A stretch of 64,000 nucleotides of DNA, taken from CALDTK01 sp963837005 (GTDB taxonomy: Bacteria; Bacteroidota; Bacteroidia; Chitinophagales; Saprospiraceae). Under the pieces are notes generated by a model, which ran no database searches, was not told where the DNA came from, and was given only the letters and a program-made list of their open reading frames with translations. The position numbers and the translations under genes were made by a program. Location of the stretch: positions 1,736,001-1,800,000 of the forward strand of contig CAWIMC010000001.1 in assembly GCA_963837005.1 (NCBI GenBank), in the 5' to 3' direction. Shown here in pieces: positions 9,901-17,821 of the stretch. The stretch's first letter is position 1. Every line of letters starts with the position of its first letter.

Positions 9901-12342
9901 GAGCAACCATTCACTGGTTTGATGGCCGGGACCTACACCGTCGAAGTCACCGATGACCGTGGCTGTGTCAACTCCGACACGGCTACGGTGCGGGGCGTAG
10001 GTCAACTGCTCATCGCCCTCTCGGATACGAGCGTCTGCACGGCTGAGCCGGTGCGTTTAACGCCGAAGGTGCTCAACGGCACCATCGCAAGCTACCTGTG
10101 GAGCGACGGTAGTACCGGCGCATCGACGCTCGTGCCGGTGGGCAGTTCTATTAGCCTGAGGGCGGTTTCACCGGAGGGCTGCTCGGCCGAGGCGGAGGCC
10201 ACCGTGAGTTCTGCGGGCGCGGGTGCATTGGCACGGGCGCGCTATACCCCGGCTTGTTCTGGGGAGCCCGGCGGCACGCTCGAGGTGGCAGGTTTTGGCG
10301 AAAGCGACAGTCTGTACGTCCTCGGGGAGCGTCGACAGGCCACGCCGTCGTTTCGGGACGTAGCGCCTGGGGTATACACGTACGGCGTGCTGCTCCGGAG
10401 TGGCTGCCTGGCGGTGAGAACCGATACACTCACGGGGCTCAGGCCCGTCGTGACGGTGCCGGTGGATACGACCTTCGGCGAGTGCCGCCCAATCGTGACC
10501 GTCCGCACGAGCGGTGGCCTGGGTGCACCGTACAACTATAGCCTGGGCGGGGTGGCGATCGGGATGGACTCCGTGATCGTCCTCTCCGGACTCGGGGCGC
10601 AGACCCTTATCGCCAGCGATGCAGGCGGCTGTACGTCCGCGGCGCTCACCTTCAATATCGCGGCGCCCTCGGTGCCCGCGTACATGGTCGATCAGGAGGT
10701 GACGTCCTGTGCGCCGCCGCTCGCCTCGGTGACCTTCCGTGCACCACCTGGGCTCGACAACGTCTACGTTTGGGAGGATGGCTTCGTGGGTGCCTTTCGG
10801 CAAAACCTACCGGCCGGGACCTACCCCGTAGTGATTACGAGTCGGGCGGGCTGCTCGAGTCTGGATACGATCGTAGTGACGACCCCGCCCGCGATAAGCA
10901 TCGCCCTCGGCTCGGTGACGCCGGCGAGCGATTGCGCCCGACCGAACGGCGAGATCCGCCTCGTGACGAGCGGCGGCACTGGGGCGCTGAGCTTTAGCTG
11001 GTCGCACGATGCCTCGCTGCGGGGGCCGGTCGCGACTGGGCTGGCCGCGGGCAAGTACACGGCGACCGTGAGCGATGGCATCGGGTGTTCGGCGACGCTC
11101 GAGATTGAAGTGGCCGGGATTGCGGGGGTCCGTATCACCCTCGGCGAGACGACGCCGGTGCGCTGCTCAGGAGTGGGCAACGGCGCCGCCACCATTGTCA
11201 TCGCCGGAGCCACCGCGAGCGAAGTGGACCTCCGTTGGAATGGCATCACCGCACCCGCGAGTCGAAGTGACCTGGCCGCAGGTCCGTACACGGTGGTTGC
11301 GCGAGACTTACGCGGCTGTAGTGACACGCTGCGCCTTAGCGTCGGGTCGGACGTGCTGCGGGTAGACGAGCTCCTGATCACCGACGGCGGGTGCGACTCC
11401 AGTGGCCTTGCTCGCGCAGTAGTTGTCGGCGGCACCGGGGCGTATCGCTACCGTTGGACCGACGGGACGGCCTCCCCGGAGCGCGGCAACCTGGCCCCAG
11501 GCAGGTACACTCTCGCCGTGACGGACGCGGCGGGGTGTCGGGTGGACACGAGTTTCACGGTGGGTGGCGCCTCGGCGGTGGTCTTACCGGCGCGGAGCGT
11601 TACGATCTGCCCGGGCGCCTCCCGGGAGGTGTCGGTCGGGTTTGCCCCCAGCCAGGTGACGTGGTTGGACGACAGCGGACTGATCCTCGCCATGGACAGT
11701 GTGCTCACGATTAGCCAGCCGGGCGTCTACCGCTACGAGGTGAGTGGGCAGGGGCCTTGTGGGACGAGGGGAGAGGTTGTGGCGACGGCCACAGCGGATG
11801 CCTTCTACGCGCAGTTCTTGCTCGCCGGACAGGCGGTTGCCGGGGCGGAGGTCGTGGCGCTCGAGACCTCGGTTCCGACGCCCGACCTCGTGAGTTTTAG
11901 CGTAAGCGGACCGGCCACCCCTGTCGACCTCGGTGTCGACCGCAACCAGACGCGGTGGCGCTTTGATGTGCCAGGTACGTACACCGTGACCCTCTCCGCC
12001 AGCCTGGGTGCCTGTGAGGCCAACGTCGGCAAGACCATCGAGATCGTGCGGGACTCGACCGAACTCCGGCAGGGAGCGCCGGTCTTCTCGGAACTCCTCG
12101 ACCTCACCGTAGGGCCTAATCCTACTTCCGGTCCACTAGACGTCAACGTGACGCTCTCGGCCGCACGCCCCATATCGGTGCGGCTCTACAGCAACATTGG
12201 TGCCCTCATCGAGCGCCGCGACGAGGCCGCTGCGGCAGTCCACAAGGTGAGCTTTGACCTCGGCCCACAGCCCGTAGGCAACTACTTCATCGTAGTCACC
12301 ACCGGGAGCGCAGCGTATACGCGAGCCGTCGTGAAGGGGTAG
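3982..12342 (+). CDS. Giant SprB-repeat adhesin with T9SS type A sorting domain (2786 aa)
   Basis: A signal peptide (residues 1-20, ending ARAQ) is followed by a non-repetitive region to about residue 600. Then come more than twenty tandem SprB-type units of roughly 65-100 residues. Each has variations of a Cys-containing opening (PASCGQASG, CFGESRGS), GGTxPYxYxW in the middle and AGTYxVTVTDANGC at the end. The last 80 residues (LTVGPNPTSGPLDVNV ... NYFIVVTTG) form a type A T9SS C-terminal domain. SprB-family proteins are exported by T9SS and carried along the cell surface in gliding; that role is inferred here. Five exact copies of the dispersed word GTTTTGNCGRAAG lie inside the gene and create AFRQN, CFGES, GFGES and SAKL within repeat units. 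It is a large single gene preceded by an AT-rich leader. Confidence 0.93.
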   Translation: MRATTTLLLLVFLCLSARAQVTVKLRLKALHVENVDSDDVADDDGDAGAIGDNDEFTWRVAVTPSQGRTTGRQVATVLGRDGDVAGDPFSASFAMAQLDYFSFNPSRRTDSLLLSYGGICTRRDDIRLAFDLWAWEDDGPASARSDYDRTEDDFLATGSASINLDDYPADVWTDVFGDPSIFWIRTGARRYGFQLEVKIERLVPPPLVLTPRSIPVYTPADTTRVCGGDTRYTFALPELPTPPEYSGVPLKYRIQYAVNAPLDEGRGNNVTFPAEPGTNFFNVPHHSGRDANDTIRARVVYFYNSPSFFLPDCYSSGANEVVIVVERPVLTAEDAELVYEPAACGNADSSWAVELGAGLDVEQYRYTLTDPLGNPYSSGGFSLGNRFRFDTFPSRFVGALVAPPVGQVGCPLRLRTDFEVELPTSEYTLRFASVNVQDATTPGGEGRITAEISPVAETGPYFQSYFNPFAGDVFPLGDNGTQLSVAVAPGEGYAIYFRDRNGCTLDSTGITVGGAGGSADPRIDSVRVEPGCAIGGELSTVRVYATHPTSPYFEVYIAGFTDEGVAFRQNDPTGGSTIRNVPPGRYAPGIDDVANGDDLATTDTFSVVPRQPLDTVSLVVNTQFRCPPTGFEVVPSLRFPQEVPGEYSLDGSAFAAATTYESVGAGAHLLRWRDRFGCLTGSLSFSLDTGGRRIAIEEITPSTCGQADGGVLFAGSSIDDLIEWSIDSVTWSTGRGFGDLAAGSYTGYMRIGSGSCITSVPFVIPSGGSGSSPLDPSITRQISCFGASDGEINLFPPSEPAYEFSLNGAAFQPGGVFSDLAAGTYVINSRIVGTSCGFADTLTLTEPIAISVGFEIVAAPTCGQADGRLEAFAFDGVEPYAFLWDDGQTTRAISGRAAGPVELTVTDARGCSETRRDTIRGGESPVLTAVVTATPRCVGEATGVVDLSASAPNPATVLLYTLGSTTNRTGNFTGLAAGSYTAIATDSLSGCADATTVVITAPPAIVASLSAKLDPACAGAPTGSITLSATGGTGMLTYSIDNGETYRPDPVFSQLATGTYQPLVRDANACLVELPSVTLIEPTPIALAARVEASASCGAASGEASVVVSGGTGPYRYRWSNGDTTARATDLPGGAVSIAVTDANGCTASTSQTIESTPAINVSVASIEPASCGQASGRIELSVNQSTGGVSYIWSHDATLDGPIAAELAAGIFTVTVTDEADCSITLQMTVPSANGPSVQVASQTRVGCDGSPASATVTASGGTGALTIRWSNGETGATAGNLPAGTTTATVTDANGCTTAITVNILREPGIDLAVTTQPASCSPGNDGAIIATPANPTGLRYALEGFAVAQTSGTFRGLAPGTYLLVTQRDGQCERRDTITVGGPPPGTLAPLDSIAIAMPLCAGEATGTLQAYPSPGTTLTYSLNGGTFQATPNFAGLAAGTYVLTRRSTDSGCEAKDTVVISAPTPILGEVIDQRDVACFGESRGSLTLSGSGGTMPYLYSIDGGETYQADPTFGELAAGTYAWRIQDANACTTAGGTATLMQPTLLASAASVVTPANCGSAIATLGVQVSGGTAPYRFLWSTGGTSAEESVPAPGSYEVSVTDANQCITDASIDVPPASNALEVSLVDLRAAACGQASGQIQVRTNTTGSVLYSWSHDDDLTGPIASELTGGTYTVVASAAGGCTDTLTIVVPTTSAPEVTDVRTTDAGCGSIALGSLEITASGEGLRYSIDGGRSFQDAPSFVGLAAGSYEVVVASGEACVSAPRTVIIGQAPNTVATQVAVTQNTCTGQASGIATVTASGGTGAFTYALLPDGTPTASGTFEGLAAGLYRVTVRDGAGCVQTASFTIEGLPAPGVSVAEKIDPRCGQRDGAIALASDGSAGSLSYAWSDGGTGDRRTGLAAGVYEVTASSAAGCTSSLRVVLVDQGAPSLSVAANSTDSCGRGTGSLSVTIDGGQAPYRFRLNGAAAEQPFTGLMAGTYTVEVTDDRGCVNSDTATVRGVGQLLIALSDTSVCTAEPVRLTPKVLNGTIASYLWSDGSTGASTLVPVGSSISLRAVSPEGCSAEAEATVSSAGAGALARARYTPACSGEPGGTLEVAGFGESDSLYVLGERRQATPSFRDVAPGVYTYGVLLRSGCLAVRTDTLTGLRPVVTVPVDTTFGECRPIVTVRTSGGLGAPYNYSLGGVAIGMDSVIVLSGLGAQTLIASDAGGCTSAALTFNIAAPSVPAYMVDQEVTSCAPPLASVTFRAPPGLDNVYVWEDGFVGAFRQNLPAGTYPVVITSRAGCSSLDTIVVTTPPAISIALGSVTPASDCARPNGEIRLVTSGGTGALSFSWSHDASLRGPVATGLAAGKYTATVSDGIGCSATLEIEVAGIAGVRITLGETTPVRCSGVGNGAATIVIAGATASEVDLRWNGITAPASRSDLAAGPYTVVARDLRGCSDTLRLSVGSDVLRVDELLITDGGCDSSGLARAVVVGGTGAYRYRWTDGTASPERGNLAPGRYTLAVTDAAGCRVDTSFTVGGASAVVLPARSVTICPGASREVSVGFAPSQVTWLDDSGLILAMDSVLTISQPGVYRYEVSGQGPCGTRGEVVATATADAFYAQFLLAGQAVAGAEVVALETSVPTPDLVSFSVSGPATPVDLGVDRNQTRWRFDVPGTYTVTLSASLGACEANVGKTIEIVRDSTELRQGAPVFSELLDLTVGPNPTSGPLDVNVTLSAARPISVRLYSNIGALIERRDEAAAAVHKVSFDLGPQPVGNYFIVVTTGSAAYTRAVVKG

Positions 12343-12485
12343 CCGAAGAGCGGCCTTACGGTCGCAATACCAAATTGAGAAAAATGCAGCGTCCTACCCT
12401 CTGCGGCCCTCTGTGTACTCGTCCGTCCCCCCGTGACATCAGCGTTGGCCCCAGGCAAGCACCCAACCCAGCAACGCCCCTTCGC

Positions 12486-12715
12486 ATAGCGCCCAACTAG
12501 CGTAGCGCCCAACTAGGCAAAACCTCCCAACTAGGCAAAGCCGCCCAACTAGCGTAGCGCCCAATTAGGCAAAGCCGCCCAACTAGCGTAGCGCCCAACT
12601 AGCGTAGCGCCCAATTAGCGCAGCGCCCAATTAGCGCAGCGCCCAATTAGGCAAAGCCGCCCAACTAGCCTAGCGCCCAATTAGCGTAGCGCCCAACTAG
12701 CCTAGCGCCCCATCT
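12486..12715. repeat. Intergenic tandem array of 15-18 bp CCCAAYTAG units
   Basis: About 14 head-to-tail units fill the gap between the SprB gene and a glycosyltransferase. Each reads GCCCAA(C/T)TAG followed by CGTAGC, CGCAGC, CCTAGC or GCAAAGCC, so unit length alternates between 16 and 18 bases. Related units recur at 18811-18921, 19152-19216 and 31361-31432. The array is not open in a conserved reading frame and lies outside genes. The 12343-12485 part of the same gap shows no gene. Confidence 0.85.
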
Positions 12716-12723
12716 TCGCCACC

Positions 12724-13668
12724 ATGCCTCGCCTCTCCCTTGTCATCTGCCGCTACAAAGACGAGCTGTTCCAAAAATGTATCGCCAGTCTCGATGCTAC
12801 TCTCACCACCGACGCCGAGCGCATCGTGATCGACAATCGCTCCAACGCCTACGACATCTTCTCCGCATACAACGAGGGCATCCGCCGTAGCACGGGCGAG
12901 GTGTTGTGCTTCATGCACGAAGACCTCACCTACCCCGACGTCGGCTGGGACGAGCGGGCGCTGGCGCACTTCGACGCAGATCCGGGTCTGGGGATGATTG
13001 CCGTGGCGGGGGCGAGTTCTGCGACTGTGCTGCCGCGGACCTGGTCGCGCGCTTACTACTCCGACGACCACGCAAAGGCGGTCGTGGAGCCTCACCACGA
13101 CGGGACTTTCGTACGCCGCGTGGAGGGCTTTCGCCAAAACACCAAACAGGCGCTCCTCGTCGACGGAATCTGGTTTTGTATCCGCCGCAGCGTCATCGAC
13201 GAGCACGGGATAGGTTTTGACGAAAGTCGCTACCGAGGCTTCCACCGCTACGACTACGACATTGCGATGCAGGTAGCGCAGGTCTCGCGAGTTCACCTCG
13301 TGCAGGACATCCTCCCACAGCACTACAGCCCTGGACATCGCAACCGCCCCTGGCTCCAGGGTGCACTCGACTTCCAACGCAAGTGGACCAACTATTTGCC
13401 GTGCACGGTCGTCGAGGGGCAAGCGGGTACGATGAGGTTGCCGCTCGGCAAAAAGGACTACACGGCCCTCGTGAGTTTTGCGTGGAACATGCACAAACTC
13501 GGCTTTCCGCGGGCCGAGATCGACGAAGTCTTCGCGATGGTGCTCGGCGTAGGGGCTGGTCTGCCGTGGGAGCTGCGCTTGGCGGGCGCTTGGGTAGCGA
13601 GTAAGGGTCGAACGGCCCCTACCCGAGCACCTTCACCAACTGCTCTACGGCCCGTGCCCGGTGGCTAA
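12724..13668 (+). CDS. Glycosyltransferase, GT2-like
   Basis: The N-terminus (LSLVICRYKDELFQKCIASL) and the segment CFMHEDLTYPDVGWDERAL near residues 60-80 match the GT2-like family (Pfam Glyco_tranf_2_5 style), where an HxD-type acidic motif replaces the classical DxD. The middle (GFDESRYRGFHRYDYDIAMQ, residues about 164-183) supplies the second acidic/His cluster. A role in surface polysaccharide or glycoprotein assembly is inferred only. The last 17 codons overlap the 3' end of the convergent rdgB gene by 50 bases and are low in complexity, so the true C-terminus may have been extended by loss of a stop. Two dispersed words lie in this gene, giving GFRQN and GFDES. Confidence 0.8.
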   Translation: MPRLSLVICRYKDELFQKCIASLDATLTTDAERIVIDNRSNAYDIFSAYNEGIRRSTGEVLCFMHEDLTYPDVGWDERALAHFDADPGLGMIAVAGASSATVLPRTWSRAYYSDDHAKAVVEPHHDGTFVRRVEGFRQNTKQALLVDGIWFCIRRSVIDEHGIGFDESRYRGFHRYDYDIAMQVAQVSRVHLVQDILPQHYSPGHRNRPWLQGALDFQRKWTNYLPCTVVEGQAGTMRLPLGKKDYTALVSFAWNMHKLGFPRAEIDEVFAMVLGVGAGLPWELRLAGAWVASKGRTAPTRAPSPTALRPVPGG

Positions 13669-14230
13669 TGCCCAACTTTACCTCCTCCCCCAGCTCGGCA
13701 AAGGTGTGGTGGTGGCCCTGCGGCACGAAGATGGGATCGTAGCCGAAGCCCCCGTCGCCGGTTTTGGCGAAAGCGATATGCCCCTCGACGGTGCCCTCGA
13801 ACACCTCCTCCCTGCCGTCCTTGCACAGCGCGATAACAGCCCGAAATCGTGCTTTTCGCGAGGCAATGTCGTTCGCGCCTACGTCTGCCAACTCGCTAAG
13901 CACTCGATCCATATTGCCGTCGTTGTCACGCGTACCGCTGTAGTGCGCCGTATCGACGCCGGGCCGGCCGTCTAGGGCGTCGACCTCCAAGCCACTGTCC
14001 TCCGCGAAGCAGTCCACGCCGTAGGTGTCGCGCACGTAGCGGGCCTTTTGTAGGGCGTTGCCGGGGATGGTGCCGGTGGTTTCGGGGAGCTCCTCGGTAC
14101 AGCCGATATCGGTGAGGCTGCGGAGACTGCCGCCGGGGCCGAGCTTGGCCATCACCTCCTGTATCTTGTGCGGATTGGCTGTCGCGAAAACGAGGGGCGC
14201 GGGTGTAGGTTGATTCGGGGGTAAGGCCAT
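13619..14230 (-). CDS. rdgB: Non-canonical purine NTP pyrophosphatase (RdgB/HAM1)
   Basis: Family motifs are complete: FATANPHKIQEV near residue 15, CFAEDSGLEVDALDGRPG in the middle, GFGYDPIFVPQG near residue 160 and ISHRARAV at the C-terminus. The 203-residue length is normal. The enzyme hydrolyses dITP, ITP and XTP to monophosphates to keep them out of DNA and RNA. The dispersed word falls just before the GFGYDPIF motif and gives AFAKT. The gene is convergent with, and overlaps, the glycosyltransferase. Confidence 0.96.
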   Translation of the reverse strand: MALPPNQPTPAPLVFATANPHKIQEVMAKLGPGGSLRSLTDIGCTEELPETTGTIPGNALQKARYVRDTYGVDCFAEDSGLEVDALDGRPGVDTAHYSGTRDNDGNMDRVLSELADVGANDIASRKARFRAVIALCKDGREEVFEGTVEGHIAFAKTGDGGFGYDPIFVPQGHHHTFAELGEEVKLGISHRARAVEQLVKVLG

Positions 14231-14340
14231 TGGTGCCGAAGGTATGGTGTGGGGGGACCTCAGCTCACGCGGATGTGCTTAACCTTGTGCCGAAGTCTTA
14301 AAAATGCGCCCTCCGCGGCAGCGCTTCTGAAATTAGTACC

Positions 14341-15291
14341 TTGGCATCCGCAATCAAGAAGCCCTACCGCGACACCCGCCTCAAGCGTACGCTCTTTTGG
14401 CTGGCGCTGGCCCCCGTGATGTACGCGCCGCGGTGGCTGCGATACGGGCTGGCCGACGGGATTACGCTGCTGCTGCGCTACGGGCTGAAGTACCGGCGCA
14501 AGGTGATCGACGGCAACCTAATGATCGCCTTCCCGGACAAGACCCACGCCGAGCGCACCGAAGTTCGGTATGCCTTTTACCGCAATTTCGCGGACCTGAT
14601 CGTGGAGCAGATCTGGGCCTTCGGGGCGACGAAGGAAGCCGTGATGGAGATGTTCGACGTGGACCCGGGCATCGTCACGCTGTTCGAGCGCCACCAGGCC
14701 GCCGGGCGGGCCGTGATGGTGGCCGCCGGACACCACAACAACTACGAGCTCGGGGCCGCGGCCCTCTCGCTCGTGATCCCGATGCCGATGTCGGTGATCT
14801 ACTCGCCGCTCGCCAACAAGCTCATGGACCACCGCGTGCGCGAGTCGCGGGAGCACTTCGGGATGACGCTCTGGCCACGAGGACACGTGCACGAGAACAT
14901 GACCGCCTGGCGGGAGACACACGGCTGCTTCGCAGTGGGCTTCGCGTTCGACCAGAGCCCGCACTCGCTGAGACGCAAGTTTTGGATGCCGTTTTTCGGA
15001 CGCACCACCGCCGTGCAAACAGGTCTAGATGGCTACGCCCACCGCTACGGTGCCGCCGTGGTGTACCTCTACCTCCAGCGCCTCTCGCGCGGCAAGTACT
15101 ACCTCCACTTTAATGAGGTGTGCGACGACGCGTCTGTTTTGCCGGAAGGCGTCGCCACCGCCCGCGCCACGCAGCACCTCGAGGCCGCCATCCGCAAGCA
15201 CCCCGCCGGCTGGATGTGGAGCCACCGCCGCTGGAAGCTCGACGAAGCCCGAGACTTCCTGCCAGAAGACACGAGAGTATTCACTCAATAA
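14341..15291 (+). CDS. LpxL/HtrB-like lysophospholipid acyltransferase
   Basis: The protein is 316 residues long with the HxxxxE catalytic signature in GHHNNYELG (about residue 125), followed by VIYSPLANKLMD and FDQSPH, which match the lipid A late-acyltransferase family. In Bacteroidota this family adds secondary acyl chains to lipid A or related lipids at the inner membrane. A basic, hydrophobic N-terminus (LFWLALAPVMYAPRWLRYGL) is compatible with membrane anchoring. The start used here is a TTG at 14341; the next ATG, at 14419, would remove part of the anchor. The C-terminus WMWSHRRWKL is typical of the family. Confidence 0.88.
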   Translation: MASAIKKPYRDTRLKRTLFWLALAPVMYAPRWLRYGLADGITLLLRYGLKYRRKVIDGNLMIAFPDKTHAERTEVRYAFYRNFADLIVEQIWAFGATKEAVMEMFDVDPGIVTLFERHQAAGRAVMVAAGHHNNYELGAAALSLVIPMPMSVIYSPLANKLMDHRVRESREHFGMTLWPRGHVHENMTAWRETHGCFAVGFAFDQSPHSLRRKFWMPFFGRTTAVQTGLDGYAHRYGAAVVYLYLQRLSRGKYYLHFNEVCDDASVLPEGVATARATQHLEAAIRKHPAGWMWSHRRWKLDEARDFLPEDTRVFTQ

Positions 15292-15322
15292 ATCACCGAG
15301 CGTACCCACCGCAAAGCCCCAC

Positions 15323-15395
15323 GGCACCTGGGAGGGAGTTCGTTGGACCTGGCGTAGCGCAGCGAAGACGGTTCAACGGACCCCTCCCAGGCGCC
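15323..15395. terminator. Long hairpin after the acyltransferase gene
   Basis: GGCACCTGGGAGGG near 15324-15337 pairs with CCCTCCCAGGCGCC at 15382-15395 (one mismatch), and GTTGGACC further in pairs imperfectly with GGTTCAAC. It sits 30 bases after the stop of the acyltransferase and before the next gene. No U-tract follows, so termination is inferred from position only. Confidence 0.4.
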
Positions 15396-15479
15396 ACGGC
15401 GCCTAGTAAACGCCAACGCCAACGCCAAACAACCGTCCCCCCACCTAAAGCGCTATTAGTCGACCAACCTCTACTCCCC

Positions 15480-17159
15480 GTGGCCACCCCCAAACCGATC
15501 ATCCTCTCCATCGACGACGACCCACAAGTGTTGCGGGCGATCCGGCGCGACCTCCGCGACCACTACGCCGACGACTATCGCATCCTCAGCGCCGCTAGTG
15601 GCAAGGAGGCCCTCGAGCTTCTCGCCGAACTCAAGAAGCGCGGCGACAATGTTGCTCTCATGCTCTCCGATCAGCGGATGCCCGAGATGGACGGAACGCG
15701 CTTCCTCAAGGAGGCCCGCACCCTATACCCGCAGGCCAAGCGCATCCTTCTCACCGCCTACTCCGACATCGACGCGGCCGTACAAGCGATCAACGAGGTT
15801 GGCCTCGACTACTACCTCACCAAGCCTTGGGACCCACCCACGGAGAAGCTCTACCCTATCCTCGACGATCACCTCGCCGACTGGCAAGAGAGCTATCGAC
15901 CGGAGTTGCGTGGTATACGTGTGCTCGGCTATCGCCACGACCCGAGGAGCCACGAGATCAAGGACTTCTTGGCGGGCAACCAGGTGCCGTACAGCTACGT
16001 CGACGTGCTCGCTACCCCCGACACCGCGAGAGAGGTTTTGGCGACAGCCCAAATCAGCGATCCCGAATACCCGCTGGCCGTCCTCGAAGACGGTCGCGTA
16101 CTCCTCCAACCCGAGACGCGCACCCTCGCCGAGGCCATCGGCATGCACACCGACGCGAAGCACGAGCTCTACGACGTCGCCATCATTGGCGGAGGTCCGG
16201 CGGGACTCGCGGCGGCGGTGTACGGCGGCTCGGAGGGCCTCAAAACCGTCCTCATCGAGCGCCACGCGCCGGGTGGACAAGCTGGAACAAGCAGCCGGAT
16301 TGAAAACTACCTCGGCTTCCCGGCGGGAATATCTGGCTCGGACTTGAGTCGCCGGGCCCTGACGCAGGTGCAGCGCTTCGGCGTCGAGCTGCTCGCGCCT
16401 AAGGAAGTGGTGGCCATCGTCCCGGAAGAGACGACGCGCCGCATAGAATTTAGCGACGGGAGCACCCTGCGCACCCGTGCCGTGGTGGTGACTACGGGCG
16501 TCGCCTACCGGGCCTTGCCGGCGGTCGGGGCCGAGCGCTTTAGCGGTGCAGGGGTGTACTATGGTGCCGCCACCACCGAGGCGCAGGGCTGCTTGGGGCA
16601 ACACGTAGCCGTCGTGGGCGGGGGCAATTCGGCGGGTCAAGGCGCGGTGTACCTGAGCCGCTTTGCCGAGAAGGTGAGCATCTACATCCGCAAACCCGAC
16701 CTCACAGCGAGCATGTCGAGCTACCTCATCGATCAAATCGCCGGGATCGACACTATCGAGGTGTGCGGATACCGCGAGGTCAAGGAAGTGGTCGGCGACG
16801 ACCGCATGGAGGCGCTCGTCGTAGAGAAGCTCGACACCCCCGCTCCGCACGAGTGCTACCGCGAGCCGACTGACGCCGTCTTCGTCTTCATTGGCGCTCA
16901 CCCGCATACGGACTGGCTCGACGATACCCTCGCTCGCAACCGCCGAGGCTTCCTCCTCACGGGCACCGAACTCAAGGCTTCGCCAGATCATAACAAGCTC
17001 TGGAAGCGCGACCGCGAGCCCTTTCTGCTAGAGACGGGACTCCCCGGCGTTTTTGCCGCGGGAGACGTCCGGGCCGGTGCCATGAACCGCGTCGCGAGCG
17101 CCGTGGGGGAAGGCAGCATGGCGATCAAATTCGTACACGAATACCTAGCCGAGGTGTGA
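15480..17159 (+). CDS. Response-regulator receiver fused to thioredoxin-reductase-like FAD oxidoreductase
   Basis: The N-terminal receiver domain (about residues 5-125) has the acidic pocket SIDDDPQ, phospho-acceptor Asp in LSDQRMPEMDG, Thr in LLTAYSD and Lys in YLTKPWD. A linker with a thioredoxin-like fold (about 130-220) follows. Then comes a complete FAD/NADPH domain: IIGGGPAGLAAAVYGGSEG, GGQAGTSSRIENYLGF, VVGGGNSAGQGAVYLSR and GVFAAGDVR. The redox CxxC of true thioredoxin reductases is missing; the site reads YYGAATTEAQGCLG. The electron acceptor is therefore not thioredoxin in the usual way, as known for Crp- or receiver-fused relatives. The GTG at 15480 is preferred because it directly precedes ATPKPIILSIDDD; a longer frame upstream is not conserved-looking. 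It probably senses a phosphorelay and alters redox activity (inference). Confidence 0.9.
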   Translation: MATPKPIILSIDDDPQVLRAIRRDLRDHYADDYRILSAASGKEALELLAELKKRGDNVALMLSDQRMPEMDGTRFLKEARTLYPQAKRILLTAYSDIDAAVQAINEVGLDYYLTKPWDPPTEKLYPILDDHLADWQESYRPELRGIRVLGYRHDPRSHEIKDFLAGNQVPYSYVDVLATPDTAREVLATAQISDPEYPLAVLEDGRVLLQPETRTLAEAIGMHTDAKHELYDVAIIGGGPAGLAAAVYGGSEGLKTVLIERHAPGGQAGTSSRIENYLGFPAGISGSDLSRRALTQVQRFGVELLAPKEVVAIVPEETTRRIEFSDGSTLRTRAVVVTTGVAYRALPAVGAERFSGAGVYYGAATTEAQGCLGQHVAVVGGGNSAGQGAVYLSRFAEKVSIYIRKPDLTASMSSYLIDQIAGIDTIEVCGYREVKEVVGDDRMEALVVEKLDTPAPHECYREPTDAVFVFIGAHPHTDWLDDTLARNRRGFLLTGTELKASPDHNKLWKRDREPFLLETGLPGVFAAGDVRAGAMNRVASAVGEGSMAIKFVHEYLAEV

Positions 17160-17180
17160 CTCGGCGGCCGAGCTGCCGCT

Positions 17181-17795
17181 TTACGCCGTCGGCCGACGGC
17201 GAAGCATTTCGTTGTCCGCCATCACTTGATTCAACCTCGACTCCAACTCCGTTGCTCGGATCTTGGCAGCGTGCAGGCTAGCGACGACATTTACGTCGAA
17301 GGCACCGGCCGGGGGCATGGGTCGGGGCCGGTCCTGAGCGCGGAGGCTCTGGACTTGGGCGCTCAGGGTAGCGACGCGCTCGCGGAGGGTCTGGACGTAC
17401 TGATCGTTCTGCTGCGACTCGACGCGGGTAGCAATGTTCTCGCCGGCGAGGGCTTCTTTCTCTTCGAGGGCGCGGTTGAGTTCGGCGCTCACGCGCTGGC
17501 GATCGGCGGTCATTTGTCGGAGGCGCTGCTGCAGTTCGTCGTTGGCTTGCACGAGGGCGGGGGCATCCTCATCGCGGTGCTTGGCGACCTCGAGGCGCAG
17601 TTGGTCGCGCTCGGCGAGCGTGGTTTCGAGGGCGCTCATGTGTTTGAGCAGGCGTTTCTTGATGTCGCGGACCCGGAAGGCGTACGCGAGTCCAGCGGGA
17701 AGTCCTCCGATGAGGAAAGCGGCGAAGAGCAAGCCCAAAAAAGTCAGGCTGGCCGGCCCGTCGAGGCCTTCAAAAAATTGTTGCGCGAAAGTCAT
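17181..17795 (-). CDS. Membrane-anchored coiled-coil protein
   Basis: One transmembrane segment (residues about 15-42, LTFLGLLFAAFLIGGLPAGL) is followed by a long heptad-rich region (about 50-150: LETTLAERDQLRLEVAKH, LNRALEEKEALAGE) and a shorter C-terminal helix (LESRLNQVMADNEMLRRR). No enzymatic motif is visible. It lies 26 bases after the OmpA-like gene on the same strand, so the two are probably co-transcribed and may act together at the envelope. An 18-base perfect palindrome (17184-17201) covers its last codons and may serve the convergent gene end. Confidence 0.7.
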   Translation of the reverse strand: MTFAQQFFEGLDGPASLTFLGLLFAAFLIGGLPAGLAYAFRVRDIKKRLLKHMSALETTLAERDQLRLEVAKHRDEDAPALVQANDELQQRLRQMTADRQRVSAELNRALEEKEALAGENIATRVESQQNDQYVQTLRERVATLSAQVQSLRAQDRPRPMPPAGAFDVNVVASLHAAKIRATELESRLNQVMADNEMLRRRPTA

Positions 17796-17821
17796 TCGTG
17801 TGTTTCGATCCGGGCGGAAAG

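Noticed and set aside
8626..10005. Long minus-strand frame of 459 codons inside the SprB gene
   Set aside because: Antisense shadow caused by high GC and repeat-driven codon bias; its product is low complexity with no motif, while the plus-strand gene is clear.
12486..12715. Regular repeats considered as a CRISPR array
   Set aside because: Units are 15-18 bp, joined without unique spacers, and there are no cas genes.
15723..16991. Minus-strand frame of 422 codons over the receiver-flavoprotein gene
   Set aside because: Antisense shadow; no domain, and the plus-strand protein has all family motifs.
17184..17201. 18-base palindrome considered as an operator
   Set aside because: It lies in the last codons of a gene between convergent genes, where a terminator stem is more likely.
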